A program made the position numbers and the translations under genes. Shown in pieces: positions 11,905-24,800 of a stretch of 64,000 nt of DNA. Origin of the DNA: Patiria miniata (taxonomy: Eukaryota > Echinodermata > Asteroidea > Valvatida > Asterinidae); contig NW_024037060.1 of assembly GCF_015706575.1 (NCBI RefSeq), forward strand, positions 1,695,983 through 1,759,982, written 5' to 3'. Every line of letters starts with the position of its first letter. Position 1 is the stretch's first letter. Below the pieces are notes generated by a model, which saw only the letters and a program-made list of their open reading frames with translations, had not been told where the DNA came from and ran no database searches.

Positions 11905-12154
11905 CTAGAGAAGACAAAAAGGGCATTTCTTGGAAATAACTGGGGTGGTCTGACATTACCGAGGAATAAGCTGCGATGTTGGCATCCCATCCATGCAGGT
12001 TAGGGGTTGGGGGAAAGAGATATGTTCTCACCCGTAATGCTAGGGATAAACCACTGATAAACACAACCGTAATGAAACTGACTCAAAGCTGGTTTTACAT
12101 TTATTCCCACTAATACGATTTGACAGCCTCACTTATGACAAAACATTGTTGTAC

Positions 12155-12268
12155 CTGTAAACTGCCTTTATTGCAGTATTCAGTGATGATGGCGTTCTTT
12201 AAATCGTCAGGACCGTCGATGCATGCACCAACGAAACGAACTACATTGCTGTGCTCCATGCGCCGTAG
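12155..12268 (-). CDS. Receptor guanylate cyclase, exon 11 (kinase-homology domain)
   Basis: 38 codons: LRRMEHSNVVRFVGACIDGP, then AIITEYCNKGSLQ, the 'HxNxxRFVGAC...EYCPRGSLQ' signature of receptor cyclases. Phase 0 both ends. Acceptor TTTTTACAG, donor CAG|GTACAA. Confidence 0.95.
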
Positions 12269-13044
12269 CTGTAAAAACGTACCAAAATCAGGCAAAGCGA
12301 TATTCAATTACCAATAAATAACTTGGTTTTTTTATGAGAGTCGGCCATCACATGGTCCTCAGGCTATTGAAGGGCCACTCAAGGTGAGGGCTACACAAAC
12401 AAGGGATTGAAAAGGAAGCTAGGGAAATTACTTGAAGTTGAAAGATAACTATTGACGTTGCGTTTGAACTGGGACCGATCATAATCAACTGTAAAACAAG
12501 ATATATATTAGGGGTTCCATAGTGAGGCAGTGCGTTGGAAGAAACTTTATGATCAACCTTAAACAGGTAAACAAGCACCCAGAGGTCTACTAGAACATTA
12601 ACAAAAGAACCCAGGAAGAAGGTTGTATGAAGTTTGACTTTGTTCCTTTCCGTTTTGTCGAGGGTAATCAACCACTGATTAAACAATCTGCAAAAACTAA
12701 GACCAGAACGATTCATTTTTTTTTTAACAAACGATTAAATATTTTATTTTGAAGAAACTGTTACAACAAATGGGGTTACGTTAAATTCAAACCTCGATCC
12801 AATGTTGTAATATAATGAGGTTGTTTGTTGTTGCGCTGAGACATGGTGAAAAGGTTTGTATTACATTGAGTCCAAATCTCACGCTACATCGACAGACAAT
12901 GGTCACGTAGTGACTGGGGAGCATTTTATGTAGTCAGTATTCTTATCCTTTCCCTCAAGTAAATCATATTAGGAATGTTCTGACAAGTGTTTCGTCTTCT
13001 AAGGAGGTGAAGGACCCACAATGGAAACAGGGCAGTCGGCTCAC

Positions 13045-13122
13045 CTTGCGGAATTCCTTCAGCAGACTCATCGTCAGCTCCAGTTTCTCGGCGTACAAGG
13101 GCTTCAGCGCTACCGTACGACC
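13045..13122 (-). CDS. Receptor guanylate cyclase, exon 10 (kinase-homology N-lobe)
   Basis: 26 codons: GRTVALKPLYAEKLELTMSL, then LKEFRK. VALK supplies the ATP-site lysine (Lys543 in the A isoform) of the N-lobe; 'LVAVKRVNRKRIELTRKVL' is the NPR-A counterpart. Acceptor CTATTCAG, donor AAG|GTGAGC, phase 0 both ends. Confidence 0.92.
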
Positions 13123-13598
13123 CTGAATAGCGATTAAACAGAGAAGATAAAAATCGTCAAGGAGACAAGATTTTTAAAACACGACAATTGAAAAATCGAC
13201 CTACATAGAGAAAGCCATTGCCATTGACCTTAAGATGTGTCCGACCCCCCCTCCCAAAAAGCTATATTCGAGCTATACTCTATAAGTCTATAACCGCACT
13301 CAAAAGCTTGCCATATTCTCAAGCGCTGCCCTTTCCGGGGGGGGGGGAGGGGGAGATGGAAAAATTGATAAGGGGGAATTTCAACCAGCGGTAAGGGCAG
13401 GGACGAATCGAGTAATAAGATTGGAGAGACAGGAGGTGATTTTTTATTAAAACAAAACATCCGGAGTAAATCAAATCAGCTTTCTGACCCTACAGTTTTA
13501 TCAGATGATGTGGGGCCGATCAAGCGACATCGGGAAAGGGGATTCAGCCCTCTCGTATTCTCAAATGAAGGTTGGGAGATAGACATCATCTGAAACTG

Positions 13599-13795
13599 CA
13601 CTCTAAAAAGTCCCGGGTCAGATTCAACCCGGAATTAGGGTCAAATTCACACCTTTTTTTTTGGGGGGGGGGGTCGAAATGACACTTTCGCAAAGCTTTC
13701 CTGGTCAAAATGAAACGGAAAATTGATCTGGAGAAGTGTAATTTTGAACCGGAAAGGTGTCTTTTTGACCCTGGAAAAATACCGTAAATACAAAC
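13599..13795. mobile_element. GGGTCA-type MITE, partial copy
   Basis: Starts CACTCTAAAAAGTCCCGGGTC like the complete copies and contains CCTGGTCAAAATGAAACGG. The right terminus is not recognisable. Confidence 0.65.
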
Positions 13796-14788
13796 TTCTT
13801 TATGCATATATTGCGAAGTAAAAGAACCAATCCGCAGACAACTAAGGCATGCCAATAATGTGGTGAGTGACTGTACTATCTGTACATGGTTTCCAAAAAT
13901 ATATATATACGTCCGCGGTTCTAATGCCTAAACATAAAAACATTAGAGGTGCATTTTTTTTCAAAAAAAAGAAATCGATAAAACAAAATACTCTGACAAT
14001 TCAATTTGAATGAATCAAGGTATTTTTCCCACAGAGACGCCCTCCAAAATAAATATCCGGCAATAATTGTTAGAAACTAAGGTCAATTTGCGTTCGTGCT
14101 GGCGTGAAAGCGCATATTCCTATCACGCGTCAATTTAGATTGGATCGGTCAACCAACTGTAAATGAAGCCTCAGCCTAAAGTATTCCTACAAGAAAGAAA
14201 GACACACACGAAGGTTTATTTGAAGAAGTGCCTCAATATTACCAGAGCGCACAATGGGTTTGTTAAACAAGGGCACGCGCTCCGCCGAAAACCAAAAACG
14301 GCATCAATGAAACTGACGCTCGAAATAATCCGTACAATAATTAAGACTGTTTTAGTATCAACAGACATGCAGTGCGGTTCTGCGGTGTAGTGATTTTTTT
14401 CCGAACCAGTCTATCATGTCCGTCGTTTACAGATCCATTGAGCTGAGTACGAAATGGAAATTGGTGATCACCCAGAAAAAAAATAGGTTTTCCTGTAGAC
14501 TTTCACAACTTGGGTAGGATCGGTCCTGCAAAACGTCCGTTTGAACACGCGAAAATGGCAAGCGTTTTCGCACTCGTTTCAATCTCGTTCCCATCATGGT
14601 GTCGAGCAGTACGCTCCCACCACTGACCTGCAGCATTGTATAATTTGCATGTTCGAAAATCTTGGACATGTATGCCAATACAGAAATATGCTGTGCTTAA
14701 AATCAGTGTCTGTTTTTATGTGCGCTGCCTGGGGTAAAAAACGGAATTAATTCGTCGCGGCGTAGATTCGAAAACATTTCGAAAACAT

Positions 14789-15484
14789 TTGTTTTTACAA
14801 TCCTATCCTACTAATGTGCAGTATCCTATTATTTATTATTATAAATCCATGATTCCCTTGGTTACCACGTTTCACCCCAATCTCCCTCCCCTTCGCAAAA
14901 TCACTAATGACAATCATCATATCCTCCATACTTCAGATCGCCTTGCCCGCGCCATCCCCAACGGCCCCACATTGGCTTACAGGCGTCCTCGAAATCTACG
15001 GGACTTGATTGTTCGAGCTGAAGTCCCATCCTTAGATGCATCCCCTCCCACCCAGCATGGTACTTTCAAGTGCAGTTCCAGATGTGTTGTCTGCCAGATT
15101 CATATCCAGGAGTCTGACTCCTTTTCTGGCCACTCTTCTGTCACTACCCACAGAACCATTGGTAACATCACTTGTAACACAACTAATGTCATATATCTTA
15201 TTTCTTGCAGGGTCTGTGGAGTGCAGTATGTAGGTGAGACTAAGAATACGCTCAAGAAGCGTTTCTATGCCCACCGGTCAACGGTCAACACCAAGAAACT
15301 AGACACCCCTGTTGGTCATCACTTCAACCTGCCTAACCACTCCATTTCTGATATGATTTTGCAGGGCATTGAATCTCTTGGCCATCGCAAGGACTCAGTT
15401 CGCCTCAGCAGAGAGAAAGTGTGGATGAATCGTCTTCGAACTATTCAACCACATGGTCTCAACATCCAACTTGGAAATGATTAA
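14789..15484 (+). mobile_element. Penelope-like element remnant: GIY-YIG endonuclease ORF
   Basis: A 231-codon plus-strand ORF. The N-terminal part has the linker motif RPRNLRDLIVRAEV and a CX4CX2C-like cluster (KCSSRCVVC). The C-terminal part is a GIY-YIG nuclease: VIYLISCRVCGVQYVGETKN, then LKKRFYAHR, and HHFNLPNHS. This order (RT tail, zinc-like linker, GIY-YIG) is that of Penelope-like retroelements. The reverse transcriptase upstream is missing, so it is 5' truncated. It lies antisense in intron 9 of the receptor. A C/T-rich 3' UTR follows to about 15925. Confidence 0.87.
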
Positions 15485-15925
15485 TATTTTTCTTCCTCCA
15501 TTGTCTTCTGTTACAGATAATCCACCTGGTCTTCATTGTTTGTGTTTCCCCATCTTTCCCCATCTTTCATCCCTTTCCACCTCCATACTGTTCCCCCCCC
15601 CCATAATCCCCCTTCTCTCCCACACTCTTTTGTCCGTTCCCACTCCCTGTGACCTTTGATCCTTCCCCTTTCTGGTCCCTCCCCTGTTCATACCAGACCC
15701 CTTGTGGTTTGCCATCTCCCTTTGTTTCTTTGTTCTCTCATCCACCCTCCCCTGCATCTTTCCACACCTTTCCCTCCTAATCCTCCTTTTGTGTTTCTTC
15801 TTTCATCCCTGCATGTTTGTGTGCACCCCCATGTTAATGTATGTACCTCTGTCATTTCTGTTTTAGCCTCTGAAGAAGAACTTGCTAAGTTCGCAACGTC
15901 AGGCCACATTAATTTTTAGATTTAT

Positions 15926-17680
15926 TATTATAAGCAAAATGGAAAGGAGAGATTGTTTTTGGGGTGGAGTGAATGTAATAATTCACATAGAATGTTAGAA
16001 TACATCATACACATTGGAAATACAAAACACCAAGTACACGATATAAATCCATTACTTGCGAGCGCTATATTGAATCACGATAAAAGCAAGTTCCAAACCA
16101 AGAGATTATTATTGGAAACGAGGTTGAAGTAAGTAATCCTCTTGGGTATCTTCATTCACGCGTAAAAATGTACGATACAGATTTAGAAACTGATTTTCTT
16201 GTCGCCGTATAATAAAGATTGTTGTGACAAGAAATGCAAAGGCCAAATATTTGTTCTGTATACTTGTGTTGCATTTACGTTAAATGAATACGCATTTTGT
16301 CAAATTCTTCTACTTGGTACAAAATCGAAAACTGACAAACAAGTTTTTGACCAAACGCTTATTTGAACACATTTAAACGAAAACAAAAGCTCGAACTGCG
16401 AATCAGAAACCGTATTCGTTCCGATTTCCCTGAACCTCTTGTATAATGGAAAACACCTGTTTGTCTGTCTGAACAAATAAGATGCGAAATTGAACAAGAA
16501 AAACCATCTAACTAAACTAAAAAGGGGCATGACAAACTCGTGATCGAGTGACTCCCAAATAAGACAAGAAAATAATTCACATTATCCTTCAACATTCATT
16601 ACCCATTTTGCCCACACACATATTATTTTGCAAACTTTCAAATGAAATCAAAATACTCTGGGCCTTAATTGCAACTCAGGAACTGCATTCGCATCCGACT
16701 CCCTGAAACCTCTTGAAATGGAAAGCAATTTTGCCAAACTCAATTAACAAGATGCGAATTACGTGGGGAAAAGTCCATTGTATTAGTATTTTTTTAATGC
16801 AACCAAAGAGGAGGGAAAGGCTCGCGATTGGATGAATCCTAAACGAGAGCAGACATCATTATCCTTCAACCTTCATTGCCCAATCTGCCATGGGAAAATT
16901 GACGTTAATGCTTTATTCTCATACGAGGCCATCAGAGAAAGGATGCGACATCGTGTGTGCTTTACTCCCCTGGGAACAATGTACACTCACGGCCGTCCGA
17001 TGTATAACATAAGGTTACCACGCAAATCGGTGATGTAATCAGCATTTTCCCCGAGCGGCATATTCACCTCATTTACCTCACCCTATAGCATCGTTTCTGA
17101 TGGTTCACATTTACTCTTTCACGGGCTTTATTGGTATTACACTCCTGTATAGACCTTTACTTCCCTACTTATTATTCTCCCTTTTCTTTATTAATTTTGA
17201 AAGCTCAAACTCCATACAGCGTGCACCATGTGAGAAAGTCAGATACCTATACTTCAAGTGTTCATTTTTTTTTGGCTTTTTGTTCCTCCATTTAAATTCG
17301 TGTTATGTAAATACACGTTATCACATTCACAAACATTCATAACAATAAATAATAATTATAAATTAAAATTTGTATTGAGCGGTCTTCATAACAATGATCA
17401 ATCGCGGATTACGTAATAATGTACCACAGAAAATAGCAAGAATTAAAACAAATTAAATGCAATGTTGAAAGGGGGTTAAAGAGTAGGCCTAAGTACAAAA
17501 TGTCTATCCGGACAATAAAAAATAAAATACACTGATACACAAGCATTGAAATTAGTATAAAAAGATAAGTCTTAACTTTACGCTTTAAATGTCAAGGGAC
17601 TGAGAATGTTGAGTGTCCACAATTCTGGGGCTGCTAAGAGCCTACCCCAGTAATTAAGTGGAAATCTAGACCTGTTTTAC
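15926..17680. other. Rest of intron 9
   Basis: AT-rich sequence with several short ORFs lacking recognisable families. I see no gene or complete mobile element. Confidence 0.5.
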
Positions 17681-17743
17681 CTCATACTGTGCGACTTTAG
17701 TGAAGATCTGGCGTCGGTTGTTACCATCCGCGTCTGCGCTTCC
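17681..17743 (-). CDS. Receptor guanylate cyclase, exon 9
   Basis: 21 codons: GSADADGNNRRQIFTKVAQY then E. Corresponds to the 'EGQFQVFAKTAYY' segment of the kinase-homology domain. Too short for an ORF listing; recognised by phase-0 continuity between exons 8 and 10. Acceptor TTTGCAG, donor GAG|GTAAAA. Confidence 0.85.
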
Positions 17744-17941
17744 CTGCAAAGACACAATGGCCATCTGTTTTTTTCCTTTAAAGTACTCAAGGTTTAAAAA
17801 AAAAAAATAACCAAAAACAAACAAAACCAAACAGAATTAGAATTAACTGCTCAATTTAGTATTTGGAACCAGTCCTTTCCGCACGTTGAGCATTATTTTC
17901 TCATTACATGTAGTTAGGGAGGTACGTTTCTGGGTAGTTAC

Positions 17942-18308
17942 GCCCTAGAAAGTCCCGGGTCATTTTGACCCGGAAGCCGGGTCATATTTGACCTGACACT
18001 TTCCTGGTCAAAATGACACTTTTCCGGGTCAAAATGAAACTTTTCCTGGTCAAAATGGCACTTTTCCTGGTCAAAATGGCACTTTTCCGGGTCAAAATGC
18101 CATTTTCCGGGTCAACTTGGCACTTTTCCGAGTGAAAATGATATTTTCCAGGTCAAAAAATGGCACTTGTTTTAGTCAAAATGACATTTTCCGGGTCAAA
18201 ATGACACTTTTCTGGGACAAAATGACAGTATTCTAAAAAAAAATGCTCAGGTTAAATATGACCCGGATTCCGGGGACAATCTGACATGGGACTCTTTTGT
18301 AGAGTGTA
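17942..18308. mobile_element. GGGTCA-type MITE with internal minisatellite
   Basis: Terminal inverted repeats (AAAGTCCCGGGTCATTTTGA versus complement of the right end to 18308, AGAGTG). The interior is about ten degenerate 20-30-bp units of CTTTTCCGGGTCAAAATGAC type. Lies in intron 8, 205 bp upstream of the exon 8 donor side. Confidence 0.85.
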
Positions 18309-18513
18309 CCAATGTTCCTCCTTGCATTTAACAATGCAATCTGGATGTCCGATGAGTGTGGCGTATATCATTACGTAGGCTCTGTAGATTTATCCTGCAT
18401 TCTAAAACATGCAATCTACCAACTTGTCGCACAAAAACTAATGTACCGAATGTATTTTTTTTCCGGTTTGCTGAAACAGTCAATGATTGATAACAATTGG
18501 CATAAAGACTTAC

Positions 18514-18628
18514 GATGGACAAAGATCGAATGGACGACGACACGGATCTGAACGTATCCGTAAAGACCAAATCTTCGTAGCGGATTTTCCACGACATGTT
18601 CATAAGTTCCGAGTTCAGTTTCATTCTC
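18514..18628 (-). CDS. Receptor guanylate cyclase, exon 8 (juxtamembrane)
   Basis: Residues 478-515, reading RMKLNSELMNMSWKIRYEDL then a Ser-rich stretch. The 'KELxxxxWRVRWEDV' juxtamembrane motif of NPRs is clear. The SVSSSIRSLSI run corresponds to the regulatory Ser/Thr phosphorylation cluster of NPR-A/B. Acceptor TTGATAG, donor ATC|GTAAGT. Confidence 0.92.
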
Positions 18629-19054
18629 CTATCAAAAAAGAAAGAACGAAAAGAAAAAAACAAAGTTATAAAGCATAAAATGGAAAACGAAAGGAAAACA
18701 AAAATTGTATTTATGCTAATGTAGATAAATCAATCTTCATGACTGTTTTTTCACGATACATGTTCTTTATAACAATAATCAAGATTTGTAGAATTTGTTT
18801 ACAGGTTCGCTTAGGATTCTTTCAGCTGCAGAGCAAGGTATATTGCTAACTCCCGTAGACACGCAACAGTCGAAGGACGCACATGATTGAAGAGTATAAA
18901 AAGATTGCACTTTTCTGATAAAAGTAAATTAAGTAGAACGTTTCTGCAATCAGCAATTTTGAGCAGTAAGTGTAGTTAAATCATATGATATTTCACTCTG
19001 AAATTAAGTCTGTTAATGGACTTCCGTATTAAAAGCACTCAACAGTATACCGAC

Positions 19055-19139
19055 CTGTAGACAACGAACATCACGCAGACAGATATGAGGACCAGACAGG
19101 CAGCTAAGATCGTGGATACCATCAGCACTGTGTTGTTTT
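19055..19139 (-). CDS. Receptor guanylate cyclase, exon 7 (transmembrane helix)
   Basis: Residues 450-476 contain one hydrophobic helix (about 452-476), TVLMVSTILAACLVLISVCV then MFVVY, followed by Arg. It is the only transmembrane segment after the signal peptide. Acceptor CCCGCAG, donor TACAG|GTCGGT. Confidence 0.93.
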
Positions 19140-19350
19140 CTGCGGGTATTATGGTACGGGGGAATATAACGATCATTAAATTGGATTGATCATACTTGTC
19201 ATCTTAGAAATATAAAGCTTAAACATTTAATATAATTGTTGGCTAACCTAATGCTTCAATTAAAAACAGGTATACATAGTGATACATGTGAGTAACTTAA
19301 AAGAGTGGTAAAATGTGTAATCTAAGTGTATACACGAACTTAATTACTTA

Positions 19351-19528
19351 CTTAAAGCCCGGTTCATACTCGGCGCGAAAGCGAACGCAAATTTGTGACG
19401 TGATGGCAAGTATTCGTGCTGCGAATTCGTAAAAGTTGAACATATTTCAACTCGGGCGAATTTCGCAGCGAATGTTTCATGACGTCAAATTCGCTTCGCA
19501 TTCGCGTGGAGCATGAACCGGGCTTAAG
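19351..19528. mobile_element. AGCCCGGTTCATAC MITE, copy 1
   Basis: AAGCCCGGTTCATACTCGGC at the left pairs with GAGCATGAACCGGGCTT at the right. Interior GCGAAAGCGAACGC/GCGAATTCG rich. Same family as 19736-19852, in the same intron. Confidence 0.88.
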
Positions 19529-19735
19529 ACAAATTACGATCGTATAGGACGTCTTCATTTAGTTAAGAGTTGGATAGTTTTTGGGCGTTATTCTCTGTTC
19601 TTTCTTTTTTTATAGATGTAGATGGTTTGGTTTTAAGTAAAAGCTAGAAGCTTTAAACGGCAAATCTGAACAGTTTTGTAATACATGTACTGCAATGCGC
19701 ACATCCCCTGATTGGTGAAAAACCCACATCTCCTG

Positions 19736-19852
19736 AAGCCCGGTTCATACTCGGCGCGAAAGCGAAAGCGAACGCGCATTTTGACGTCATGCATGGCAAG
19801 TATTCGCGCTGCGAATTCGCTTCGCATTCGCATGAAGTATGAACCATGCTTC
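19736..19852. mobile_element. AGCCCGGTTCATAC MITE, copy 2
   Basis: AAGCCCGGTTCATACTCGGC left, AGTATGAACCATGCTT right. A shorter internal version of copy 1 about 200 bp away. Confidence 0.85.
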
Positions 19853-20119
19853 GTCGCCATGGAACACTCAATTATCATGTGAAACCCGGTAACATTTCTT
19901 TCAAAATTGACGAATGAAAATGACAGTGTATAAAAATGAAACTGCAGTGCCTACTTGAAATTCTACACTTATCAATGTATATATATGTTTAAAAACAAGA
20001 CAAGGCAAGTCTAGCAAGGCTGGTCCCATAGTGCACAGCATGCAATTAATTCAGAACTATTCACTGGATGTCATTTGATACATGTGGCCTACACAATGCA
20101 TTGTAAAAAAATAATGGGT

Positions 20120-20290
20120 AAAACACTGTTGGGCAATATAATTTTACCCAACATTGGTTTGAAATTACCCAATTTGGGTAAAATTTTTCCAACAATTGGG
20201 AAGAATTTTCCCAAGAGTTTAACCTGTTGATGTGTTGACCAACGTTGGTCTACATATCAACCCGTTTTGCCCAACGTGTTTACAGTGTGG
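20120..20290. mobile_element. Short inverted-repeat element with TTGGGCAA motifs
   Basis: AAAACACTGTTGGGCAA at the left and TTGCCCAACGTGTTTACAGTG at the right form imperfect inverted repeats. The interior is ACCCAA/TTGGGT rich. Boundaries approximate. Confidence 0.6.
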
Positions 20291-20441
20291 GCCGTACAAA
20301 AGCCCAATCATTGGAGTAATCCTATTTAAAACTTTAGAGCCAAGGTAAGACTTAAGCAAGTCTAATTCCCAAGTGGCAGGTTCAATGACTATAGGCTGGC
20401 CCTCTGGGACCAGCAAACATTCTCAAAGACGTAAGGCACAC

Positions 20442-20580
20442 CTTGTGGGTTACAGTCGGGGTTCTCGTTATAGAATCCGCAGATGGGCGTGTCCCTGGGA
20501 ACTTCCCCCGTCTCCCCGTGCCAGATGATCGGCTTGTGGAACTTAATCTCTTGCGAGATGCCGTAGTAATCAGCAACAAC
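20442..20580 (-). CDS. Receptor guanylate cyclase, exon 6 (membrane-proximal ectodomain)
   Basis: Residues 403-448: VVADYYGISQEIKF..., then PICGFYNENPDCNPQ. Matches the NPR juxtamembrane 'PKCGFDNEDPAC', whose two cysteines form the conserved membrane-proximal disulfide. Phase 0 in, 1 out. A MITE begins 32 bp upstream of the exon. Confidence 0.93.
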
Positions 20581-20611
20581 CTTGAACAAAAACAGACCAT
20601 AATTTCGGACA

Positions 20612-20844
20612 AGCTCTAAAAAGTACCTGCTCAGATTGACCCGAAATGCGGGTTCCATTTGACCCGACACTTTTCAGGGTCAAAATAGACAATTCTCGAG
20701 GTCAAAAGACACTTCTCTGATTCACTCTCCGGTTAATTTTGACCGGGAAACCTTGGCAAGTGTGCCAATTTTGACAATGAAAGGTGTCAGGCCACATAGA
20801 ACCAGGATTTCGGGTCAATCTGACCAGGGGCTTTTTAGAGTGTA
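20612..20844. mobile_element. GGGTCA-type MITE next to exon 6
   Basis: AGCTCTAAAAAGTACC left and GGGGCTTTTTAGAGTG right. Internal repeats of TTTCAGGGTCAAAATAGAC type. Lies 32 bp upstream (5' side) of the exon 6 acceptor. Confidence 0.85.
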
Positions 20845-20989
20845 TTTTCAACGTCCTGAGATTCAGATTGAGAACTTGTGCTAAATGACCTGACGTCACT
20901 GCAATATTATGGGAGCGAACTTCATCACCAGCTGCGGGTATTGACAAAGATAAACCTTATTCACCATGTTCACAGGTAAGCCATTTTTG

Positions 20990-21090
20990 CTCGGGTTCCC
21001 TGTATCTATTTTATAAATTGTAAACTGTTGAATGGTATGGTGTCAGACTATTTTGTGATTGGAGTGCGTTCCAAGCCTCACTTTAATTTT
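20990..21090. repeat. Dispersed repeat fragment
   Basis: Contains AAACTGTTGAATGGTATGGT and GAGTGCGTTCCAAGCC. Related sequences at 35260-35340 and, inverted, 37575-37680. Nature unknown. Confidence 0.6.
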
Positions 21091-21758
21091 TTTTTTTTAA
21101 TAAATGTGGCTTCAAACAGTAGTGTATGCATAATCCAACTTTTGAATTATTCATCATAGCAGACTGGTGTTAATTTGTAATAAACTTTTATTTCACTGCT
21201 TTCATTTCTACTCGCAAGTTCCAAAAATGAAGGGTTTACCTTGCTTTCAATTCAATATGGCCGACTTGTGAATAAAGTCCATTACTTTGGTTTTACGACT
21301 AAGAGATTAACTCATATTATTAAACTTAGCTGACTTTAAACTCACATGCATGCAGCGTTAACGCGACAGAGCCAATTGCATTTTCTCCACGAAAACTTGC
21401 CGCAATGTGATCACAACTTGCAATTTGAAAACTAAGTGGAAATGCGACATGATCTTCAAAAAAACAACCCACGAAACATGTAGATGGGACGAAAAAGTCT
21501 CTCTGTTTTGATAATTTAAGTAATACCTATATAGTAGTACAGATCTTTTTAAGACTCTAGATAGGCAGCGAACCTATATTGACGCCGACAACTTTCTTTT
21601 GTTGTCACCGCCAAGATTGACTTCAAATGTATCCTTCGGAACGTTATCCTCGGATAAAACAAATCTCCGGGGTCTGCTTTCTTTGCAGCAATTGCAAGCA
21701 TGAAACGATCCGTCCGTGCCTTTTGGGAATAACCGTCAGGTTTCTTTTTGGTCCATAC

Positions 21759-21853
21759 CTCAAAGATGCCGTTTTCAGTGTCGGTCATATCCCAGAGGGA
21801 GTAGACTGCTACACGATCGCCATTAGCTGTAATCCCCACTTCTCCACTGATCC
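21759..21853 (-). CDS. Receptor guanylate cyclase, exon 5 (ectodomain)
   Basis: Residues 372-402: ISGEVGITANGDRVAVYSLW then DMTDTENGIFE. Equivalent to '[30 protein letters not shown]' of NPR-A. Enters with GG completing Gly371; donor GAG|GTATGG. Confidence 0.94.
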
Positions 21854-24800
21854 CTGATGGAAAAAAAAACAAAAAATCAACCAAATGCCAAGGAGAAAAT
21901 GCCAAACTTAATCTAGGAAGAACAAACGTGAAGAGAAAAATGGCAAGAGAGCGCTGATTTTAACGGGCGGTAATGCCAGATTGCCTATTGTTCATGCGCA
22001 TTGTATCTGATGCGAAAAAAGCCACCGAGATCTTACTGAATTCTTCTTTAAGTGAATTCTTTAAGTATGTTCATGGGCGCATATATGCGTCTCTTTGTGG
22101 GAACGTAAAATGCAATCATTGCGATGTCTGCCTCTCCTGTTATAAGCGTCATTAGAAAAATTCATTTAGTCACTTACTCCCTCAACTCATGGTTAAGCTC
22201 ACCATTAAAAGTAAAATATTATATCGAAAAATCGAAAACCGAAAAAGCCATATTTTTTAAAAATAATTATTACAATGACCGTCCTTTCGTGAAAACGGTG
22301 ACGCTTTTGTAACTACGAATCGGCTTTCGGTTAAAAGAATAACAAATTTCCATTCATTTGTGACTTAAAAGGCAGGTAAAATGCTGCGCAAATTACCCTT
22401 GCATTGACCCGTCGTACCCCAGGGGATAAAAACAAACAAACTTGGTATTGATTTTCTCAGCAAAGTTATGAATTTCCTAAGGAACTTTTGTCAAACAAAC
22501 TCACGAGGGACGCGTTCGTCCCTGTCGGATGCTGAGTCGCTGGCCTTCGACCATTCCGAAATCAAATCTTCTTAAAGGATTAAAATAAACCTTATGGCAA
22601 AGAATTCTGACCTTCCATCTCAAGCCCACAAATAGACGAAGAAGAGTGATAATAAAATAAAGAATAATACTAAAATATATTATAATAATAAAGAATAATA
22701 CTAAAAAAAATAAAACAAACGATAAGTTAAATAAAAAAAAGTCGCGCCATTGGAGTTATAAAGTCCCAAATGAAAACCATGCTGTTTTAAAAACAATCTA
22801 AAAGTAGCTTTATTCTATATTGTGACCTAGCGGAATAGCGCTACTTTTTGGATGACATTGGTTTCACTGAATGCTCCGCTGTTTCTGACGTCGACATAAA
22901 TATTATATTTTATTGAATCGGGATTTTTGTTTTATATTGATGGAAGTACATACACTGTTTATTTCCTGTGATGCTCCCTTCCCTGACAAACATATATCCT
23001 CAACATTCTATTGCATTATATTCCTTTCCAGCCCTATAAATTACTTCACATAGTAAAAGAACACAATCACCCTTTTTTACAGAAATCTCATATGTTGCAA
23101 TTTATCGTGACCTGATTATTTACTGATTAAATCAGCTGCTCTAGACACCTGGATTTGAAAAGGAACTAATTAAATTATGAGACTAGGATCCGCCCCGCTT
23201 TTTCCTTTTTGCAGTGTGTTTGATCAGAGTTCACTTGCTGAAGTTCAGTGATCATTTCGCAATCATTGTTCAAGGTCGAAGCACTTACGGGCCCAAGAAA
23301 CAAACTCACCGCGGTACGGCATGGCAACTTCCGACGGCTCAAGGCATCCGAGGTTTTATTGGTTGCTGTGTGCATCCTGATTGGCAATACCACGCGTCAC
23401 CACACAATTTGAACATGTGGGCAGAATATTGAAATGAACTTGATCTCATGCATCAAAGTTTGAGTGATTCCAAATACATGAAAAATCGTTGCTTAAGCCT
23501 ATTATGTTTTCCTTCGTCTGCAGCTACAGCCTAACGAACTGATTCCGTCTGTTCTGTGGACACCGCATACATAACACAATTCTTAATTACAGCAGGGCCA
23601 GGCACCAGACTGTTCCGTGCATAATTATAACCTGCAAGTTTTTGACGTGCAAAATGACCCAGTACTGGGAGCCTTGATTAACATAGCATTGGATAAGCGC
23701 ACATGCACTCCGTGCGCATGCGCGGGAACGTTGTTATAGGCCAAAACAGAATCTGACCAATGAGAGATCAACGAAAACAGCTCCCTTGGAAATAGCAGCG
23801 GATGCGAGCGACCTGTCACGGTTAAACGCAGTGCATTGATGAAAAAGTCTACATCAGTCGCCAAACAATTCGTGTATTTTATTTTTTAACAGTTATAAAG
23901 ATTCCTTATTGTTTTTACGTTTTTATTTGGACGCGTGCGATTCAAATTAGATTTTATTTTTTATTTACGGGAACAGATGAATAACACCTGCAAGAGAATA
24001 ATTCACAGAAACCTGTCCCTTAATTTGAATAGTGGGATGGTCAGTCTTCGAGCCAAACGCTTGGTGGCGCTCTCGCATCATCATTATGCAAAGTAGCCAG
24101 AGGATCACCTTGGAAAGTGCGGTTCCACATCTTCTCTCGTAGCGCCATGCCGTCACGGATGTCACCACCCTCGTGTAGAGTCTCATTAATGGCCAGGGAG
24201 TACAGGATAAGGGCATCGTGGAACGACGTGGCAAAGAAGTTAACCTATAGAAGAAAGAAAAAATACCAATCTGAAACAACGTACATACATGTAGATGTGA
24301 CTTTTAGTTACTGCACAATGTCTGCGTTCAGGGGCGCAACTTGGTTGTGGAATTTCCGAGAATTGTCATTAAGGGATTTAATTACGACTACCTAGGTCTT
24401 CATTGTCTCTGGGTAGTTCAGGCTTCCCATCAGCTTTTATGCCTGTGCTCTTAATAATCAGGAATCCTTGTGAAGTTTTCAAAACCTATAGGCCTTGTCC
24501 CCGGCGGCTTTGTGAGATCATGGAGGAAGGAACCTCCATGGTAAGATTTTGAAGGCCACTGACTTGAGGGGCTTATAGGCTCACTATGGGTTCAGGCTTT
24601 CGTTTGAAAAACATCAAAAATCATGTAATTCGAGGCCAGTATTTTACTTTTGATTTAGGTAACAATATTCTGAATTCAGAGCTGAGGCTATAAGCCTAAG
24701 TGGGACAGGAGAAGAAGCCTGCTTTCAAACATACTTTGTTGATTTCGTCGATGAAATAGAACTAAATAAATTGGTTACGGGGACACACAATCCTGAAATC

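Larger units (their letters stand above)
11905..13598. other. Introns 9-11, non-exonic content
   Basis: Besides exons 10 and 11 there is a homopolymer tract near 13337-13352. No other gene, RNA or complete mobile element seen. Confidence 0.5.

Noticed and set aside
15032..15274. Minus-strand ORF overlapping the Penelope-like region
   Set aside because: Shadow of the plus-strand GIY-YIG coding sequence.
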